Source of the DNA: Acidobacteriaceae bacterium
GTDB taxonomy: Bacteria > Acidobacteriota > Terriglobia > Terriglobales > Acidobacteriaceae
Direction of reading: 5' to 3'
NCBI GenBank assembly: GCA_003140705.1
Contig: PLKU01000185.1
Location: forward strand, 1 to 7,502
Length of the DNA: 7,502 bases
Shown here: positions 5,646 to 7,502 of the stretch, piece by piece
Position numbering within the stretch: the stretch's first letter is position 1
How the letters are laid out: each line of letters starts with the position of its first letter
Made by a program: the position numbers and the translations under genes
The notes under the pieces: generated by a model
What the model saw: only the letters and a program-made list of their open reading frames with translations
What the model was told of the DNA's origin: nothing
Databases searched by the model: none

Positions 5646-6581
5646 TTGACTTCGCGCGCGAAGACAAATTGGCGACTTCGCACGCGAACTCTTGAACTGG
5701 GTCGCCGAACGCTCATCATGGGTGTGGTCAACATCACGCCCGACTCCTTTAGCGACGGCGGCACTTTTCTCGACGCCAATGCAGCGATTGCTCACGGACT
5801 GCAGTTGATCGACGAAGGCGCGGACATTCTCGATCTTGGCGCGGAAAGCACACGCCCCGGATCGAGGGCTGGTGGCGGAGCCGGTTCTGTGAATGCTCCC
5901 GCCGTGAGCGCGGAGGAAGAGCAAGCGCGGCTGCTGCCCGTGCTCGAGGGGCTTCTTGCAGTGTGGCCCAAGGCGATTCTGTCTGTTGACACCTACAAAG
6001 CCGCGACGGCGCGCGCGGCCCTGGCCGCTGGCGCCGAAGTCATCAACGATGTGAGCGGATTTCTCTGGGATGCCGAGATGCCTGCAGTCTGCGCAGCTTT
6101 CAAGAGCGGCGTGATCCTGATGCATACGCGCGGGCGTCCGGAAGAATGGCGCACCCTGCCGGCTCTTTCGCCTGATGAAGTGCTGGCCACGGTGCGTGCC
6201 GGTCTGTCGGCGTGCCTGGACACGGCTGTACGAGCAACCATCGCACCGGAGTCGATGGTGCTCGATCCCGGATATGGCTTCGGCAAGCGTCTCAATGAAA
6301 ACTACGCACTACTAAACCGCCAGGCTGAACTGCTCTCGATAGGTCGTCCGCTGCTTGCCGGTGTCAGCCGGAAATCGTTTCTGGGGCATACCGTTGCCGA
6401 TTTGGTTAAACACCAGGTCGCGCCATCGGCAGGTCGCGAGACAGCGAGCCTCGCGGCGATGGTCGCGGCCATTCTCAATGGGGCCTCGATCGTGCGTGTC
6501 CATGCAGTCAAGTCAGCCGTGGACGCAGCACGTGTCGCGGATGCGGTGTTGTTTACGCAAGCTGCTACCACCGCATCCTGA
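5646..6581 (+). CDS. folP: Dihydropteroate synthase
   Basis: Cytoplasmic TIM-barrel enzyme that joins p-aminobenzoate to 6-hydroxymethyl-7,8-dihydropterin pyrophosphate in folate synthesis, and the target of sulfonamides. The 311-residue product shows the family motifs in order: MGVVNITPDSFSDGG (25-39, pyrophosphate loop 1), DLGAESTRPGS (63-73, loop 2), SVDT (113-116), INDVSG (133-138), MHTRG (159-163), LDPGYGFGK (206-214), AGVSRKSFLG (238-247, with catalytic-site Lys243) and RVHAV (284-288). Two points are unusual. The last motif is normally RVHDV, and here Ala287 replaces the Asp. A Gly/Ala-rich insert (about 74-87) also follows loop 2, before the common VSAEEE segment. Every other key residue is intact, so it should function. 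The start is TTG, with GAGGAG upstream. It lies 16 bp after the exported amine oxidase and converges on trpB2. No other folate gene is in the window. Confidence 0.94.
   Translation: MTSRAKTNWRLRTRTLELGRRTLIMGVVNITPDSFSDGGTFLDANAAIAHGLQLIDEGADILDLGAESTRPGSRAGGGAGSVNAPAVSAEEEQARLLPVLEGLLAVWPKAILSVDTYKAATARAALAAGAEVINDVSGFLWDAEMPAVCAAFKSGVILMHTRGRPEEWRTLPALSPDEVLATVRAGLSACLDTAVRATIAPESMVLDPGYGFGKRLNENYALLNRQAELLSIGRPLLAGVSRKSFLGHTVADLVKHQVAPSAGRETASLAAMVAAILNGASIVRVHAVKSAVDAARVADAVLFTQAATTAS
5648..5689. repeat. Paired palindrome at the 5' end of folP
   Basis: CTTCGCGCGCGAAG at 5650-5663 is a perfect 14-bp palindrome. A near copy, CTTCGCACGCGAAC, lies at 5676-5689. With the shared leading GA the two units agree at 14 of 15 bases (5648-5662 and 5674-5688). 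The 26-bp period is not a multiple of three, so the two copies are read in different frames and the similarity is not due to a repeated peptide. Each copy could form a short hairpin in the mRNA immediately after the start codon, or serve as a protein-binding half-site pair. Chance in GC-rich DNA is also possible. Confidence 0.45.
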
Positions 6582-6615
6582 TTTCCTTCATGTTCACTGC
6601 GAATGCGACAACGAA

Positions 6616-6652
6616 GGGCCCAGATTCCTTCATCAGAGAATGGAATCAGCCC
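6616..6652. terminator. Hairpin at the folP / trpB2 convergent junction
   Basis: GATTCCTTC (6623-6631) pairs with GAA-T-GGAATC (6638-6647) as a nine-pair stem with one bulged T and a six-base loop. An outer GGGC (6616-6619) can pair with GCCC (6649-6652). The structure sits between two converging genes and covers the trpB2 stop codon (6648-6646). Neither strand has a T-run after it, so it is not a textbook intrinsic terminator. It could be a processing or partial bidirectional termination hairpin, or coincidental. Confidence 0.35.
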
Positions 6653-7502
6653 AGCGACGGCAGCCCGGCGAGTGCCATCGCGACCTCTTCCGCCGGATAG
6701 TCGTAATTCTCCAACTGCCCGGCCTGGTAGGCGATGTAAGACTGCATGTCGAAGTGCCCGTGACCGCTCAAGCCGAACAAAATCGTCTTCTGCTTGCCCT
6801 CTTCCTTCGCGACCAGCGCTTCGCGGATCGCACCAGCGATGGCATGGTTCGATTCCGGCGCAGGGATAATGCCTTCCGCGCGCGCAAACTGAATACCTGC
6901 GGCGAATGCGTCGAGCTGCTGAATGGCAGTGGCCTCAATTAATCCCAAATCCATCACGTGTGACACTAGTGGAGCCATCCCGTGGTAGCGCAACCCGCCC
7001 GCATGAATTCCCGGGGGCATGAAGGTGCTGCCCAGCGTGTGCATCTTCACCAGCGGGGTCAGGTGGCCGGTATCTCCGAAGTCATAGGTGAAGCGGCCCT
7101 TGGTGAGACTGGGGCAGGCTGCGGGCTCCACGGCGATGACGCGTGCGTGGCTCCTGCCCTTGATGTTACGGCCAATGTAGGGCATTACCAGCCCTGCAAA
7201 GTTCGATCCGCCCCCGGTGCAACCCACAATGATGTCCGGCTCATCGTCGGCAAGCGCCATCTGCTCAATGGTTTCCAGACCGATGATGGTCTGGTGCAGC
7301 AGCACGTGATTCAACACGCTGCCCAGGGCGTACTTGGTATCCGGGTCCTTGGCAGCCACTTCCACAGCCTCAGAGATTGCGATGCCGAGCGACCCGTTTG
7401 AGTCCGGATGTTGGCTCAAAATCGCGCGGCCTGACTCGGTCTCAATGCTGGGGCTGGCCGTAACCGAGGCGCCGAAGGTCTCCATCATGGCGCGGCGATA
7501 GG
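6646..7502 (-). CDS. trpB2: TrpB2-type tryptophan synthase beta chain, C-terminal part (cut by the right edge)
   Basis: PLP enzyme of the TrpB2 branch of tryptophan synthase beta chains, which condense indole with serine (some archaeal TrpB2 enzymes prefer O-phosphoserine). The window holds the last 284 codons. The frame stays open to the right edge: the codons before the two ATGs at 7488 and 7485 read YRRA, giving [18 protein letters not shown], a typical mid-protein TrpB2 segment. Those ATGs are therefore not the start, and roughly a third or more of the protein, including the PLP-binding Lys, lies outside. Counting from the ATG at 7488, visible motifs are the PLP-phosphate loop GCTGGGSN (89-96), [11 protein letters not shown] (118-128), APESNHA (210-216) and SGHGHFD (241-247), all characteristic of the family. 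No trpA or other trp gene is next to its 3' end, which faces folP. Expected in the cytoplasm; whether it acts in the main Trp pathway or salvages indole cannot be told here. Confidence 0.88.
   Translation of the reverse strand, partial: YRRAMMETFGASVTASPSIETESGRAILSQHPDSNGSLGIAISEAVEVAAKDPDTKYALGSVLNHVLLHQTIIGLETIEQMALADDEPDIIVGCTGGGSNFAGLVMPYIGRNIKGRSHARVIAVEPAACPSLTKGRFTYDFGDTGHLTPLVKMHTLGSTFMPPGIHAGGLRYHGMAPLVSHVMDLGLIEATAIQQLDAFAAGIQFARAEGIIPAPESNHAIAGAIREALVAKEEGKQKTILFGLSGHGHFDMQSYIAYQAGQLENYDYPAEEVAMALAGLPSLG

Noticed and set aside
5207..6125. Minus-strand open frames at 5207-5779 and 5601-6125
   Set aside because: They oppose the amine oxidase and folP, whose motifs are intact along their length, and show no motif of their own.
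7483..7488. Two adjacent ATGs as the start of a 280-residue TrpB2
   Set aside because: The frame stays open upstream to the window edge with YRRA, a typical internal TrpB2 segment, and the PLP-Lys region would be missing. The gene is truncated by the window.

Overview
The window is ordinary, dense bacterial chromosome with fairly high GC. The style of several proteins suggests a member of the Acidobacteriota (Terriglobia-like): the WHWFRYPFLWEGDT-type deacetylase, the NWRLRTRTLELG lead-in of the dihydropteroate synthase, a TrpB2-type tryptophan synthase beta chain and a Tat-exported flavin oxidase. This taxonomic guess comes from family resemblance only. No mobile element, phage gene, CRISPR array, tRNA or rRNA was seen.

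Layout from left to right. (1) Positions 1-144, minus strand: the first 48 codons of lipoyl synthase (lipA), running off the left edge. (2) A 123-bp divergent spacer, then a secreted NodB-type polysaccharide deacetylase on the plus strand (268-1254). (3) A minus-strand cluster read right to left from 3875 to 1310: a PBP4-type D-Ala-D-Ala carboxypeptidase/endopeptidase (dacB-like), a monoheme cytochrome c lipoprotein 20 bp downstream, and a four-helix membrane protein of unknown function whose start overlaps the cytochrome stop (ATGA). (4) A 197-bp divergent spacer, then a plus-strand pair: a Tat-exported FAD amine oxidase resembling L-amino-acid oxidases (best start GTG at 4073), and dihydropteroate synthase folP (TTG start at 5646) 16 bp after it. 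(5) A convergent junction with a hairpin, then the C-terminal part of a TrpB2-type tryptophan synthase beta chain on the minus strand, running off the right edge.

Three of the products are predicted to modify or act at the cell envelope or periplasm (deacetylase, PBP4 homologue, exported oxidase), together with a lipid-anchored cytochrome. LipA, FolP and TrpB2 are cytoplasmic cofactor or amino-acid enzymes. I do not see a single coherent new system. The points most worth a second look are the envelope/redox cluster with an uncharacterised membrane protein, the pairing of an exported L-amino-acid-oxidase-like enzyme with folP, and local oddities in FolP: His-Ala-Val where His-Asp-Val is usual, a Gly-rich insert after the ESTRPG loop, and a repeated palindrome at the very start of the gene.
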